Positions 9,976 to 18,896 are shown, numbered from the stretch's first letter. The stretch: 64,000 bases of DNA from Anaerobacillus isosaccharinicus (GCF_001866075.3 NZ_CP063356.1:982164-1046163), one strand, 5' to 3'. Notes: generated by a model from the letters alone, not told the origin. Made by a program: numbers and translations.

Positions 9976-9989
9976 AAGGAGGCCATTCA

Positions 9990-10343
9990 GTGAATCAAGT
10001 TATTCTTACTGGTAGATTAGCAAAAGAACCCGAGCTCCACTATTCAAAAGATGGGATTGGCGTTACGTCATTCCAACTTGCCGTGAAACGTAATTACAGA
10101 AGTTCCGACGGCTCATACGAAGCTGACTTCGTTCCTTGTGTTTCATTTAGAAAAACCGCCGAAAATATTGCGAGCTTTTGTGACAAAGGATCTTTAGTCG
10201 CTTTGTCCGGCCGCCTACAAACTAGAAGCTACGAAAACAAGGACAAGATTAAAGTTTATGTCACAGAAGTCATCGTCGATAGCATTGAATTTTTACAAAA
10301 TAGAAAACGGTCTGAAGCTCAAAAAGAAAAAGTCCTAGCTTAG
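9990..10343 (+). CDS. ssbB: Single-stranded DNA-binding protein, SsbB-like
   Basis: The OB-fold SSB protects ssDNA during replication, recombination and, for SsbB, during uptake in competence. The start used is GTG at 9990, seven bases after AAAAGGAGG; a longer reading from 9960 overlaps the transposase gene and has no site. The 117-residue product starts MNQVILTGRLAKEPEL and ends at about the OB-fold boundary, without the acidic DDDIPF-type tail of the housekeeping SsbA, which is the mark of the competence-type SsbB. It is directly coupled to the upstream RAYT gene and followed seven bases later by a small gene. Confidence 0.88.
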   Translation: MNQVILTGRLAKEPELHYSKDGIGVTSFQLAVKRNYRSSDGSYEADFVPCVSFRKTAENIASFCDKGSLVALSGRLQTRSYENKDKIKVYVTEVIVDSIEFLQNRKRSEAQKEKVLA

Positions 10344-10349
10344 GAGTGA

Positions 10350-10547
10350 ATGAATGTGAAAACAGCTATTGTTGCAAAAAAATCTAGAAAAAAGCAACCG
10401 ACAAACTTTTATCAATATAAAATCGATTCACAAATCGCAGCTTTAAACAAAAAATATGATGAACTTAAACGGAAAATGGAAGAACAACACCTCGAAAATA
10501 TTAATAGTGACGAGCTTTTACTAAAGTATTTTCGTAGAGGTGGTTGA
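10350..10547 (+). CDS. Small basic coiled-coil protein, unknown function
   Basis: A 65-residue frame 6 bp after the ssbB-like stop, with AGGAG close to the ATG and a second possible start (GTG, 10356) at better spacing. The N-terminus is Lys/Arg rich (KKSRKKQ) and the middle (SQIAALNKKYDELKRKMEEQ) predicts a short amphipathic helix or coiled coil. I do not recognise a family. The tight spacing suggests it is cotranscribed with the RAYT and ssbB-like genes. Confidence 0.55.
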   Translation: MNVKTAIVAKKSRKKQPTNFYQYKIDSQIAALNKKYDELKRKMEEQHLENINSDELLLKYFRRGG

Positions 10548-10846
10548 TCACTAGCCACTCCTATGTATAAGGTATAATACCTAGGATTTTGTCGAGGAAG
10601 CATGGTCCAAAGTATGGTATTTCATTTAGATTTCGACATTAATTGTGTCTTTTATCGTAATTAATTATAAAATTCTTACTTTTTTGTAAAAAAATGTGTT
10701 GAAAATTTTGGAAATAGAAAATAAAATAATATTGTAAATAAATTAAATACGAGGACTTATCAAAGTAGATCGAAGCAGCATTTAGATGAAGTAAATTTTA
10801 GTTAATTTCTAAAGTGTCTCTAATGTTTCTCTAAAATTGCCTTTCT

Positions 10847-10933
10847 CGTCCCTTAGTTTTTTAAGTTCTCCTTTCTCTTCCCATCTCCGAACTTAAAGAT
10901 AAAACTAAGGGACGACAACTCCGGAGGTGGGAA
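10847..10933 (+). ncRNA. Candidate structured RNA: long H-type pseudoknot
   Basis: Part of a 653-bp gap without a gene (10548-11200). CGTCCCTTAGTTTT (10847-10860) pairs perfectly with AAAACTAAGGGACG (10901-10914), and TTAAGTTC (10861-10868) with GAACTTAA (10889-10896), leaving only an AGAT bulge. The 20-base pyrimidine-rich loop contains TTCCCATCTCC, which is complementary to GGAGGTGGGAA (10923-10933) just 3' of the stem. The order A-B-A'-B' is that of a pseudoknot with a 22-bp and an 11-bp helix. No known riboswitch or ribozyme was recognised; whether it is transcribed is not known. Confidence 0.45.
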
Positions 10934-10991
10934 CCCATATAAACTACATTTTGTTCTTCTTCCGACAATGAAAAAATTTACACAATTTTAA

Positions 10992-11020
10992 TGTACAAAA
11001 AATCATCAACTTGATATAAT
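10992..11020 (+). promoter_or_regulatory. Strong SigA-type promoter, extended -10
   Basis: TGTACA (10992-10997), 17 bases, then TATAAT (11015-11020) preceded by TGA giving the extended TGnTATAAT form. It would start an RNA at about 11027, upstream of a terminator and of the cyclomaltodextrinase gene. Confidence 0.65.
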
Positions 11021-11058
11021 TTAAGTGCAAAAGTTTGAAGGCACTGCTACCACAAGGT

Positions 11059-11098
11059 ACAACCTCGTTTCAACTAAGAAACTACGGTTGTTTTTTTA
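11059..11098 (+). terminator. Terminator/attenuator upstream of the cyclomaltodextrinase gene
   Basis: ACAACC TC GTTTC - loop - GAAAC TAC GGTTGT followed by TTTTTTATT. With the promoter at 10992-11020 it would end a transcript of about 70 nt, either a small RNA or an attenuated leader of the GH13 gene 100 bp downstream. Confidence 0.7.
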
Positions 11099-11200
11099 TT
11101 AAGTGGTTGTGAAATCGTTTGCGCAATGTCAGATGTAACATATTTTTACCAATTGCTAATACTATAAAGCGGACATTATCTTAAGGAGGTTCTTTCATTT

Positions 11201-12943
11201 ATGTTATTAGAAGCTATTTACCATCGTCCAAAATCAAATTATGCGTACGCTTATGATGAAAAAACAATACATATTCGTGTTCGTACGAAGCGCGACGACA
11301 TGGATCAAGTTTTTTTACTTCATTGTGACAAGTACAATTTAAATGAAACTGGTTTTACGAAAGTTGAAATGAAAAAGATCGCAAGCGACTCTCTTTTTGA
11401 CTACTATCATGCTGAAGCACAACCTGAATTTCGTCGTTTCGCCTACCTTTTCCAATTTATCTCTGGTGAAGAAACGGTTGCGATGAACGAAGTAGGTTTT
11501 GTGACAGATAAAGAGTTCGATGATGCTACTGTCTTATTTGCCACAGGCTTATTCGAATATCCATTTTTAAATGCCATTGATGTAAATAAACCACCGCAAT
11601 GGGTGAAGGATGCGATTTTTTATCAAATCTTCCCAGAGCGATTTGGAAATGGCGACCCATCACTTAATCCTGAAAAAATTGAGGATTGGGAAACGGCTAA
11701 GCCTGAGCGTGATAACTTCTTTGGTGGCGATTTGCAAGGTGTCATTGACCATCTTGATCACTTAGTTGAACTCGGAATTAATTGCATCTACTTTACACCG
11801 ATTTTTGAAGCGACGACAAATCATAAATATGACACCGTCGATTATATGAAGGTTGATCCACATTTTGGCGATAATGAACTTGCTAAAACACTAGTTGCTA
11901 AGTGTCATGAAAAAGGTATTAAAGTCATGCTTGATGCGGTATTTAACCACTCTGGCTACTTCTTCGGGCCATTCCAAGATGTCGTGAAAAACGGCGAAGC
12001 ATCAAAGTATAAAGATTGGTTCTACATTCGCGAGTTTCCGATTGTCGCTGAGCCAAAACCAAACTACGATACGTTTGCATTTACTGGACAAATGCCAAAA
12101 CTAAATACGGAACATCCAGAAGTTAAGGCCTACTTACTAGAAGTTGCCCGCTACTGGATTGCTGATATCGGCTGTGACGGCTGGAGACTAGACGTTGCCA
12201 ATGAGGTTGACCACCAATTCTGGCGTGAATTCCGTCAAGTTGTGAAGGGAGCAAATCCTGATGCTTATATTTTAGGTGAAATTTGGCATAACTCACTTCC
12301 TTGGTTACAAGGCGATCAATTTGACGCAGTGATGAATTACCCAGTAACAAACTCAATTTTAGAATTTTTCTGTAAGGACCAGATCGATGCTGAAGAATTT
12401 ATGGGTCGCCTTGATGCCATGATGTTAGCTTATCCGCAGCAAGTGAATGAAACAGCGTTCAATCTGTTGGATTCACATGATACGGCTCGCTTGTTAACGA
12501 TTTGTAACGAAGACAAGAAACGAATGAAGCTTGCAGCTACATTCCAATTAACTTATATGGGCGCTCCTTGTATTTATTACGGAGACGAATTCGGTATGAC
12601 AGGCGGAAACGATCCAGACTGCCGGAAACCAATGGTTTGGAACAAAGAAAAGCAGGATCATGAGCTTTTCGACTATTACAAAGAAATGATCAAGCTCCGT
12701 AAAGAAAACCGCGCCCTACGCGATGGTTCATTTCGATTTATTGAAGCTGCGAAAGGCTCAAAGCATATCGTCTTCGAACGTGAAGCAGACGGCAACCGCT
12801 TCGTCGTCGTCATGAATGGCGGAACAGAAGCCGTCGAAGTACAAATGCCAGGGTCTTTTGATGTTGTCACTGGCAACGGAACAATTGATGGTGAGAAAGT
12901 ATCCGTTGGTGCACTGGAGTATGTGGTGTTGAAGGGGAAATAG
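11201..12943 (+). CDS. Cyclomaltodextrinase / neopullulanase / maltogenic amylase (GH13_20)
   Basis: This cytoplasmic enzyme class hydrolyses cyclodextrins, pullulan and maltodextrins. The 580-residue protein has an N-terminal dimerisation domain (about 1-125), then the (beta/alpha)8 barrel. The four GH13 regions are visible: DAVFNHSG (region I), DGWRLDVANEVD (II, Asp nucleophile), ILGEIWHN (III, Glu acid/base) and NLLDSHDTARLL (IV, Asp). WVKDAIFYQIFPERFGNG is typical of the subfamily. No signal peptide. The AAGGAGG site gives a certain start. No sugar transporter is next to it; the leader carries a promoter-terminator pair. Confidence 0.93.
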   Translation: MLLEAIYHRPKSNYAYAYDEKTIHIRVRTKRDDMDQVFLLHCDKYNLNETGFTKVEMKKIASDSLFDYYHAEAQPEFRRFAYLFQFISGEETVAMNEVGFVTDKEFDDATVLFATGLFEYPFLNAIDVNKPPQWVKDAIFYQIFPERFGNGDPSLNPEKIEDWETAKPERDNFFGGDLQGVIDHLDHLVELGINCIYFTPIFEATTNHKYDTVDYMKVDPHFGDNELAKTLVAKCHEKGIKVMLDAVFNHSGYFFGPFQDVVKNGEASKYKDWFYIREFPIVAEPKPNYDTFAFTGQMPKLNTEHPEVKAYLLEVARYWIADIGCDGWRLDVANEVDHQFWREFRQVVKGANPDAYILGEIWHNSLPWLQGDQFDAVMNYPVTNSILEFFCKDQIDAEEFMGRLDAMMLAYPQQVNETAFNLLDSHDTARLLTICNEDKKRMKLAATFQLTYMGAPCIYYGDEFGMTGGNDPDCRKPMVWNKEKQDHELFDYYKEMIKLRKENRALRDGSFRFIEAAKGSKHIVFEREADGNRFVVVMNGGTEAVEVQMPGSFDVVTGNGTIDGEKVSVGALEYVVLKGK

Positions 12944-12966
12944 TCGGAATATGGGGTCACAAATAT

Positions 12967-13107
12967 GGGGTCAGACCCCATAAAAAGACAAAAAACGGAA
13001 AAAGTCCACATCGGGTGGACTTTTTCCGTTTTTATGTGCAGGTATAAGGTGGTGTCCACACCTGGCGGAAAATTAAAGGAAAATGTCCATGGAGGGGGTC
13101 AGACCCC
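12967..13107. repeat. 141-bp palindrome-bounded repeat (GGGGTC type), inverse orientation
   Basis: Bounded at both ends by the same 13-mer, GGGGTCAGACCCC (12967-12979 and 13095-13107). Inside, AAAACGGAAAAAGTCCAC pairs with GTGGACTTTTTCCGTTTT; a TGTCCACACC...AAATGTCCATGG part follows, so this copy is reversed relative to those at 24.5 and 25.6 kb. The long hairpin with flanking A and T runs can serve as the terminator of the cyclomaltodextrinase gene. Confidence 0.85.
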
Positions 13108-13785
13108 ACAAAAAGACATTTCTTTATAATTTTTCACATCACATGGACAACTAAAGCTTAATCTTCGTAAAAATAAATTTTTTTTATAATTTCTACAATT
13201 ATTTACAAATTTTTATTCCCTTTTTTATAAGAATATGGTAATTTATTTATGGATTTATCTTTAATTCCCCTCTTGTCTCCCCTCTATTCTGTCGACGGAC
13301 GTGAGTTACGCACACTTAATAGTTTTAGTCGCTCTTTGTCCTCTTACACATCCCACCATAAATTTACGTATAACGGTCGACTCAAAAGGAGGTACACTGC
13401 TTCGACAGCACACCAATATTACCGACATAAGACACCAAATCGAACAAAGTGAACTTCTTTTAGTTATTACTCAGAGGGGAGAATTTAAACCATCATTTTC
13501 TAATCCAAGAGAGGAGTTTCTTTAATGGCAAGAAAGCTAAGAGTTTGGTTTCCAAATGCAATGTATCATATTACAAATCGCGGTGTTAGAAAAATGATCA
13601 TATTTTATGATGAATTCGATTATTTAAAATACCTAGAATTGCTTGAAGAAACAAGAGAATGTTACCCATTTCTCTTACATTCCTATTGTTTGATGACAAA
13701 CCACATACACCTCCAACTACAAACCATAAATGATCCCATCTCAAAAATTATGAAAAAAATAAATACATCTTACGCAATATATTAT

Positions 13786-15666
13786 AGACTCTCGGAATAA
13801 ATGATGAGTTTATCGAAGATTTGTAAAAAATTTACTGGGAATTTCATTAACAGGACAGCAAAGTGATGTGTTTTCATAGTGTTTTCAAAAAAGTGTATAC
13901 CAAATAAGCCTACGGCTGCTATTTTTTAAAAATGACTAGGCGCTCTTAGAAAAGATGATTTCTTGGATGTTCAAAGTCTCTTTCTGACTACTGTACCAAG
14001 CATCTATGTGTTGACACATCATGATTGAATATAAGCGGACATACCACATTTTTGTAGAGCGATGACGCCCAGATTCTAAGTGATAGTCGACTTTTTCTCT
14101 TTTGTTCGAACGTTCAACTGAAGTTCTTCGTTTATAAATCAGTTTCCACTTTTCAGAAGACCTCGGTGTTTTAGTGAACAGACGAAGATTATCTTGCTTA
14201 AACGTATGAAATGTCCGGCCATACTTCGCTTTAGAACACGGAGTGGAACATGTATTTTTTGTTCCGCAAGCTAGTGGACAACGCCACTTTTGGCGGTTTT
14301 GAGATTTGTCAAACCCATTGGGTTTCATTTCCATTCCAATTGGACAAATAGGAACGCCTAGGGGAGAAATCTGAATATCACTTTGCGTACTGAAGTTTTT
14401 CTTTGTTCGAACATTAAGATCAATAAATGGTTCCACATTATGATGGTCCAGTAATTCGTAAATCGGTTCTGCATCATGTGCGGCATCGAGAAGGATTTTA
14501 TCAATTGTGCCCAAGGTGTACCGTTGCGAAAATTCAATTGAACCAACCACTAGGCTGACTGAATCATGCCGGGAAGCAGGATGCAGCCGTGGATATAGCG
14601 GCAAGTCGTATTGGCTATCGCTAGTGGATATCATGTAGAGATGATATCCGTTGAAGTACCTCTCCCTTGAACTATCCCAACCTGAGTCGATGTCAGGTTG
14701 AGAATATCGACGAGGATGAGTACAATTCGTTAGTCCTTGGGCACTACAATCACAAATAGGTTTGCTCCTTGGGTATCTCGCTGTTTCCACGGGTGTCCCA
14801 TCTCCAACAACACCAAGGGAATGGGGATCCCCAAGCAAACCCAATCTCGCTGAAACTTCAAGAAATTGAGATTGAAAAAACGCGTATAATTGATCTCCCG
14901 GCAATTGTTTTTGTTTTGAGCCATTGCGTAAATGACGATCCACTAATTTTCTAATAATACCAGGGTTTCTAGGAGTTGCTTTTTCACCCTTTTTCGGTTT
15001 TTTCTTCTTCTTCTTTTTTCGTTTGAGCTTAATAAAAGGTTTTACATTAGCCTTCTCAAAACCTGATAGCCGTCTGAAGAAGTCATAAAAAGTACCGACA
15101 CCTGGAACATCCCCAGGTTCAAAGCCGCTAAGGATCGTGTAAAGAGGAACACGATGGAGTTGGTTCACCCATTCTGTAATACTCAGGGTCGGACTTGTCA
15201 ATAAACACAAAAGATAAGAGCGAAGCATGGAAGCAGGATCACGTGGCTCAGGACCTTTAACTGAATATGAATCATGAAGCCACGTAGTGGTAAACGAAAG
15301 ATCCGTGATCCATAACTTCGAGATAATAGTCCAATCTTTTTGTACGAGAGTCAGTATACCGCCTGAGTAATGAGTATTTAATTGGTCTAAAACGAAGTTT
15401 TGATATGAGATATGTGGTATTAGCGCAGGTTTCATTTAAATCCCCCATTTCACCGTATTGTTAGGAAGTCAATTCCTCCTCGGCGATTATTGGGGTTCCA
15501 CTAAAAAGTCAAGTGTTTTTTTAGTTTTTTTATGATATTTTTCAACAATTAATTTCCAATTGAAGAAGAAAACTAAAGTAAAAATCCCACCTAGAAATAG
15601 GAGGGATACAAATAAATTGGTTCAAGAAAACCTTGAGCCACAAGGCTCGGCAAATGCCGAGAGTCT
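13786..15666. mobile_element. Complete insertion sequence inside the RAYT gene
   Basis: The ends are perfect 10-bp inverted repeats, AGACTCTCGG (13786-13795) and CCGAGAGTCT (15657-15666). The direct repeat ATTAT flanks it on both sides (13781-13785 and 15667-15671). It is 1881 bp long with one transposase gene on the minus strand. The clean duplication and exact restoration of the host frame point to a recent insertion. Confidence 0.92.
13936..15435 (-). CDS. DDE-type transposase of the insertion sequence
   Basis: The 499-residue protein fills the element. GVVGDGTPVET (about 208) is a likely first catalytic Asp, LLDAAHDAEPIYE a likely second, and RRTSVERSNKREKVDYHLE carries the Glu of a C-terminal YREK-like signature; the assignment is by pattern, not alignment. 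A run of lysines (about residues 135-145) and a Cys-rich region (CPLACGTKN...CSTPC) stand between them. The overall shape resembles IS1182/IS4-related transposases, but the family is not certain. The start has GGGGGA upstream. It appears intact. Confidence 0.85.
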   Translation of the reverse strand: MKPALIPHISYQNFVLDQLNTHYSGGILTLVQKDWTIISKLWITDLSFTTTWLHDSYSVKGPEPRDPASMLRSYLLCLLTSPTLSITEWVNQLHRVPLYTILSGFEPGDVPGVGTFYDFFRRLSGFEKANVKPFIKLKRKKKKKKKPKKGEKATPRNPGIIRKLVDRHLRNGSKQKQLPGDQLYAFFQSQFLEVSARLGLLGDPHSLGVVGDGTPVETARYPRSKPICDCSAQGLTNCTHPRRYSQPDIDSGWDSSRERYFNGYHLYMISTSDSQYDLPLYPRLHPASRHDSVSLVVGSIEFSQRYTLGTIDKILLDAAHDAEPIYELLDHHNVEPFIDLNVRTKKNFSTQSDIQISPLGVPICPIGMEMKPNGFDKSQNRQKWRCPLACGTKNTCSTPCSKAKYGRTFHTFKQDNLRLFTKTPRSSEKWKLIYKRRTSVERSNKREKVDYHLESGRHRSTKMWYVRLYSIMMCQHIDAWYSSQKETLNIQEIIFSKSA

Positions 15667-16045
15667 ATTATTTTAACAGGAGGCATGATCTCGTCGGACA
15701 TATCTTTCAAAGTAGATACGGCTCAGAATTAATTGACTCGTTACAATATGAGCTTGATGTAAGCAAGTATATCCACCTTAACCCCGCTAGTGCCCATATG
15801 GTTAAAAAAGCTGAAGACTACCGCTGGAGTAGCTACAGAGCTTATATCTACCGTGAATACAATCCACATGTCTGTACCGAAAGAATTTTATCTCAATTCC
15901 CAAAACCATCCTCCTATCACTACCAACAGTTCACTGAACAACGCGATAAACTTAAAGAACCACCGGAAATCATTAAACCTTTCGTACAAAATACATTCAG
16001 ATAAATAACTACTAAATTACAATGATACTTCCTTTGATTTTGTCC

Positions 16046-16098
16046 ACCTGAGATGGAAAACAGGGTAAAAAAGTCCACCTCTGGGGTCAGACCCCCAG
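16046..16098. repeat. Partial GGGGTC-type repeat before comM
   Basis: TGTCCACCTGAGATGG and AAAGTCCACC lead to GGGGTCAGACCCCC at about 16083-16096. Only one boundary palindrome is seen. It lies between the RAYT stop and comM, immediately upstream of the comM Shine-Dalgarno, so it could affect comM expression. Confidence 0.65.
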
Positions 16099-16124
16099 AA
16101 AATACACCTGAAAGGAACTTAACT

Positions 16125-17642
16125 ATGGCATCAATTGTACATTCATTTACGATCAACGGTGTTGATGGTCAATTGATCAATGTCGAGGCGGATACGATTT
16201 GTGGCAACCCTTCTGTTTCAATCGTTGGGCTTGGCGACACCTCTGTGAAAGAAGCAAAAGAAAGAATTGAAGCTGCCCTATCATTCTGCGGGTTCCAATT
16301 CCCCGATCACAGACTAATTATGAATTTAGCCCCCTCTCACATTAAAAAAAGTGGTACTCACTTTGACCTTCCGATGGCAATAGCCCTACTCGCTCGAACA
16401 AACCAAATAAAAATCAATCAACAATCTGTCGGATTAATAGGAGAACTTTCACTAAATGGAGAAATACGTCCTGTTACTGGTGTTCTCCCCATGGCCATCG
16501 CTGCAAAAGAAAACCAGATCACCCATCTAATCGTCCCTCACTCTAACGCCACAGAAGCTGCCTTAGTGAAAGGCCTCCAAGTAATCGGCTGCGAAACATT
16601 ACATCAAGTCATCCTCTTTTTACAAAAAGGCATCATCCCAAAGCCCACAGCCGTTTTTTATGAAAAAATTGGTCGGCAACCCCAACTTGATTTTTCTGAC
16701 GTCAAAGGTCAACAAATGCTCATCGAATATTTAACAATTGCATCCGCTGGTGGTCATAACTTCTTAATGATCGGTCCACCTGGTTGCGGAAAATCGATGA
16801 TCGCCAAAAGGATTCCCTCGATCCTCACACCAATGACTGAAACTGAAGCTCTGGAGGTTACAAAGATTTATAGCGTCGCAAACCTCCTTCAAGAAGGTAG
16901 ACTAATTCAAAAACGCCCTTTTCGAGCCCCACATCACAATGCTTCCACGAATTCACTGATCGGTGGTGGCACCCGCTCTATGCCTGGAGAAATCTCACTC
17001 GCCCACAACGGCATTCTCTTTTTAGACGAAATTGCCGAGTTCTCGAAAAAAACGCTAGATGCTCTACGGCAACCTATGGAGGATCGAAAAGTAACGATTA
17101 GCCGCGTTCATACGACAAATACCTACCCTTCCAACTTCATGTTAGTTGCGGCGATGAATCCTTGTCCTTGTGGCTACTTCGGTCAGGAAAAATGTCGGTG
17201 TACTGACTATGAAATTTTGAAGTATCGTAACAAACTATCCGGTCCGATTTTAGATCGAATTGATATTCAAAAACATGTCTCGTACGTCAACTTATTTGAT
17301 GATAGCCAAGCAGTGACTTCCTCAGAAGTAATCCTCGAACGCGTTACGGCAGCCAGATTTATGCAGCAGAAACGGTACATGGATACAACAATTAACTGCA
17401 ACGCCGAACTAACACCTGCTTTAATAAAAAAACATTGCTTGCTTGACTCTGAAACTGAGGATCTATTGAAAAAAGCGTATGAGCACTATCAATACAGTGG
17501 TCGGACGATCCACAAGTTTTTGAAAATTGCCAGAACATTTGCCGATCTCGATGGCTTCCCAATGATTCGCAAAAAAGATATACAAGCCGCTCTTCATTCT
17601 AGAGATTTAGATCGTGAAAAAATTAGCTTAGGGACTTTGTAA
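16125..17642 (+). CDS. comM: ComM/YifB-type Mg-chelatase-like AAA+ ATPase
   Basis: ComM is a hexameric helicase that promotes branch migration during integration of taken-up DNA. The start chosen is ATG at 16125 (MASIVHSFTINGVDG), which has AAAGGA upstream; a longer reading from 16053 runs through a repeat. In 505 residues: N-terminal Lon-protease-like ChlI fold (about 1-190), AAA+ core with Walker A (GPPGCGKSM, about 221) and Walker B (LFLDEIAEF), then NPCPCGYFG and a C-terminal Mg_chelatase_C domain. The dprA stop/start gap is only 13 bp, so the two form an operon. Confidence 0.93.
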   Translation: MASIVHSFTINGVDGQLINVEADTICGNPSVSIVGLGDTSVKEAKERIEAALSFCGFQFPDHRLIMNLAPSHIKKSGTHFDLPMAIALLARTNQIKINQQSVGLIGELSLNGEIRPVTGVLPMAIAAKENQITHLIVPHSNATEAALVKGLQVIGCETLHQVILFLQKGIIPKPTAVFYEKIGRQPQLDFSDVKGQQMLIEYLTIASAGGHNFLMIGPPGCGKSMIAKRIPSILTPMTETEALEVTKIYSVANLLQEGRLIQKRPFRAPHHNASTNSLIGGGTRSMPGEISLAHNGILFLDEIAEFSKKTLDALRQPMEDRKVTISRVHTTNTYPSNFMLVAAMNPCPCGYFGQEKCRCTDYEILKYRNKLSGPILDRIDIQKHVSYVNLFDDSQAVTSSEVILERVTAARFMQQKRYMDTTINCNAELTPALIKKHCLLDSETEDLLKKAYEHYQYSGRTIHKFLKIARTFADLDGFPMIRKKDIQAALHSRDLDREKISLGTL

Positions 17643-17655
17643 GGAGGACGTAACT

Positions 17656-18717
17656 ATGGAGTATTGGATATGGCTTAGCCAATTACCTGGGATAGGACCA
17701 ATTTCACAGAAAAAACTTCTGGCATTTTTCGGAGGGCCACTAGAAATCTACCTATCTTCTCTACCAGACTTATTAGAAGTCGACGGGATCGGTGAGCAGA
17801 CAGCAAAAAAAATTATTGAGTTTCGGATAGATCATGTGGCTGGAATAATTAAGCAAGTTGAACGTCTAAGAATCAACGTCCGCCCTTATGAAAATAGGAT
17901 ATATTCAGAGGTTTTCTCATGTAAACGATCCCCGGTTTTATTTTATTACATAGGAAAGCTGCCCGAGAAACGCGGAGTCGCCATCGTCGGAGCAAGGCGG
18001 TGTACACACGATGCGAAACGTGCCACCGAGGAAATCGCCTCATTACTAGCCGGAAACGGAGTTGCTGTGATTAGCGGCCTGGCAAAAGGAATTGATAGCT
18101 ATGCCCACACGACTTGCCTAAAGGTTGGTGGTTACACGATGGCAGTCCTCGCGAATGGGGTTGATATTTGTTACCCGAAGGAACATAAACGATTGTATGA
18201 ACAAATCATTGCTGACGGCGGTGCTGTTCTTTCCTCATACCCTCCTGGTGTAAAACCCCATCCTAAATACTTCGTCGAGCGCAACGCCCACATTTCCGCC
18301 TGGTCAACAGACGTCATTGTCGTTCAAGCCTCTGAAAAAAGCGGTTCACTTACGACCGCCCGATTTGCTTTAGAGCAAAATCGGAATTTATACGCTGTTC
18401 CCCACTCTATTAACCTACCTGAAGCCAAAGGGTCAAATCAACTACTAGCAAGTGGTGCACGAATTTATACAGGACCAGAGTCGTTGGCACATCTAGGGAT
18501 TAAGAATAACCCAAATGTTCACGCAGGTGCTCCCATCTACTCGCTAACACAATTTGAAGAAAACATAGTTACCCATCTTCGGAAAGTTGGTAACTGTTCC
18601 TTTTCCGAACTAAGTCACCATTTAAAAGTTCCTGAACTAGAACTAACCCCCACCATCCTCCAATTAGAGATGCATAACATATTGAAGATAAGAGGCACAA
18701 CGATTAGCTGTCGGTAG
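17656..18717 (+). CDS. dprA: DNA processing protein DprA (Smf), somewhat divergent
   Basis: DprA loads RecA on incoming single strands. The 353 residues show an N-terminal helix-hairpin-helix region (about 1-65, LPGIGPISQKKL and EVDGIGEQTAKK), the Rossmann-like core (about 90-290: GARRCTHDAKRA, VISGLAKGIDSYAH, SGSLTTARFALE) and a C-terminal winged helix (about 300-353). The usual VPG after the TA-rich helix is VPH here, and FPxRN reads FVERN, so it may be a paralogue. GGAGG precedes the ATG. It forms an operon with comM; a repeat begins right after the stop. Confidence 0.9.
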   Translation: MEYWIWLSQLPGIGPISQKKLLAFFGGPLEIYLSSLPDLLEVDGIGEQTAKKIIEFRIDHVAGIIKQVERLRINVRPYENRIYSEVFSCKRSPVLFYYIGKLPEKRGVAIVGARRCTHDAKRATEEIASLLAGNGVAVISGLAKGIDSYAHTTCLKVGGYTMAVLANGVDICYPKEHKRLYEQIIADGGAVLSSYPPGVKPHPKYFVERNAHISAWSTDVIVVQASEKSGSLTTARFALEQNRNLYAVPHSINLPEAKGSNQLLASGARIYTGPESLAHLGIKNNPNVHAGAPIYSLTQFEENIVTHLRKVGNCSFSELSHHLKVPELELTPTILQLEMHNILKIRGTTISCR

Positions 18718-18896
18718 GGGTGTCACACGTTTTGGGGTCACACGTTTTGGGGTCAGACACCCTTCGTGGACATTTTTCTTCATTTTTCCACCCTGCGTGG
18801 ACAAAACCCTAAAACAACCTAAATCCTTATAAACGAGAAAAAGTCCAATCACTGCGGACTTTTTCTTGTTTATGTCTTTTTGCAATGGCTGACACC
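18717..18896. repeat. Palindrome-bounded repeat after dprA
   Basis: Tandem GTTTTGGGGTCACAC units lead into GGGGTCAGACACC (18749-18761), then the CGTGGACATTTTT...CCACCCTGCGTGGACA part, the hairpin CGAGAAAAAGTCC...GGACTTTTTCTTG and the closing TGGCTGACACC (to 18896). The main unit is about 148 bp. It can terminate dprA transcription. Confidence 0.8.

Larger units (their letters stand above)
13525..16004 (+). pseudogene. RAYT transposase gene split by an insertion sequence
   Basis: Codons 1-87 (13525-13785; VWFPNAMYHITNRG, HUH motif MTNHIHLQLQ) and a C-terminal part (15672-16004; GHIFQSRYGSEL, YIHLNPASA, DYRWSSY) are separated by a 1881-bp insertion sequence. Removing the element and one copy of the ATTAT target duplication restores ...YAIYYFNRR... 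in frame, giving 197 residues, the usual RAYT length. Unlike the RAYT at 9.4 kb this copy had all conserved blocks. The N-terminal fragment keeps AGGAG and could make a 91-residue stub containing the HUH motif but no C-terminal half. The 412 bp upstream (13113-13524) are AT-rich and show no gene. Confidence 0.9.

Noticed and set aside
10548..11200. T-box, preQ1 or other known riboswitch before the cyclomaltodextrinase gene
   Set aside because: The short leader has none of the conserved blocks of those classes; only a promoter, a terminator and the separate pseudoknot can be supported.
13249..13525. Overlapping small frames upstream of the split RAYT gene
   Set aside because: No ribosome-binding sites, low-complexity composition, no similarity recognised.
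13936..15435. IS transposase frames on other strands (14358, 14730, 14769)
   Set aside because: Shadows of the 499-residue gene.
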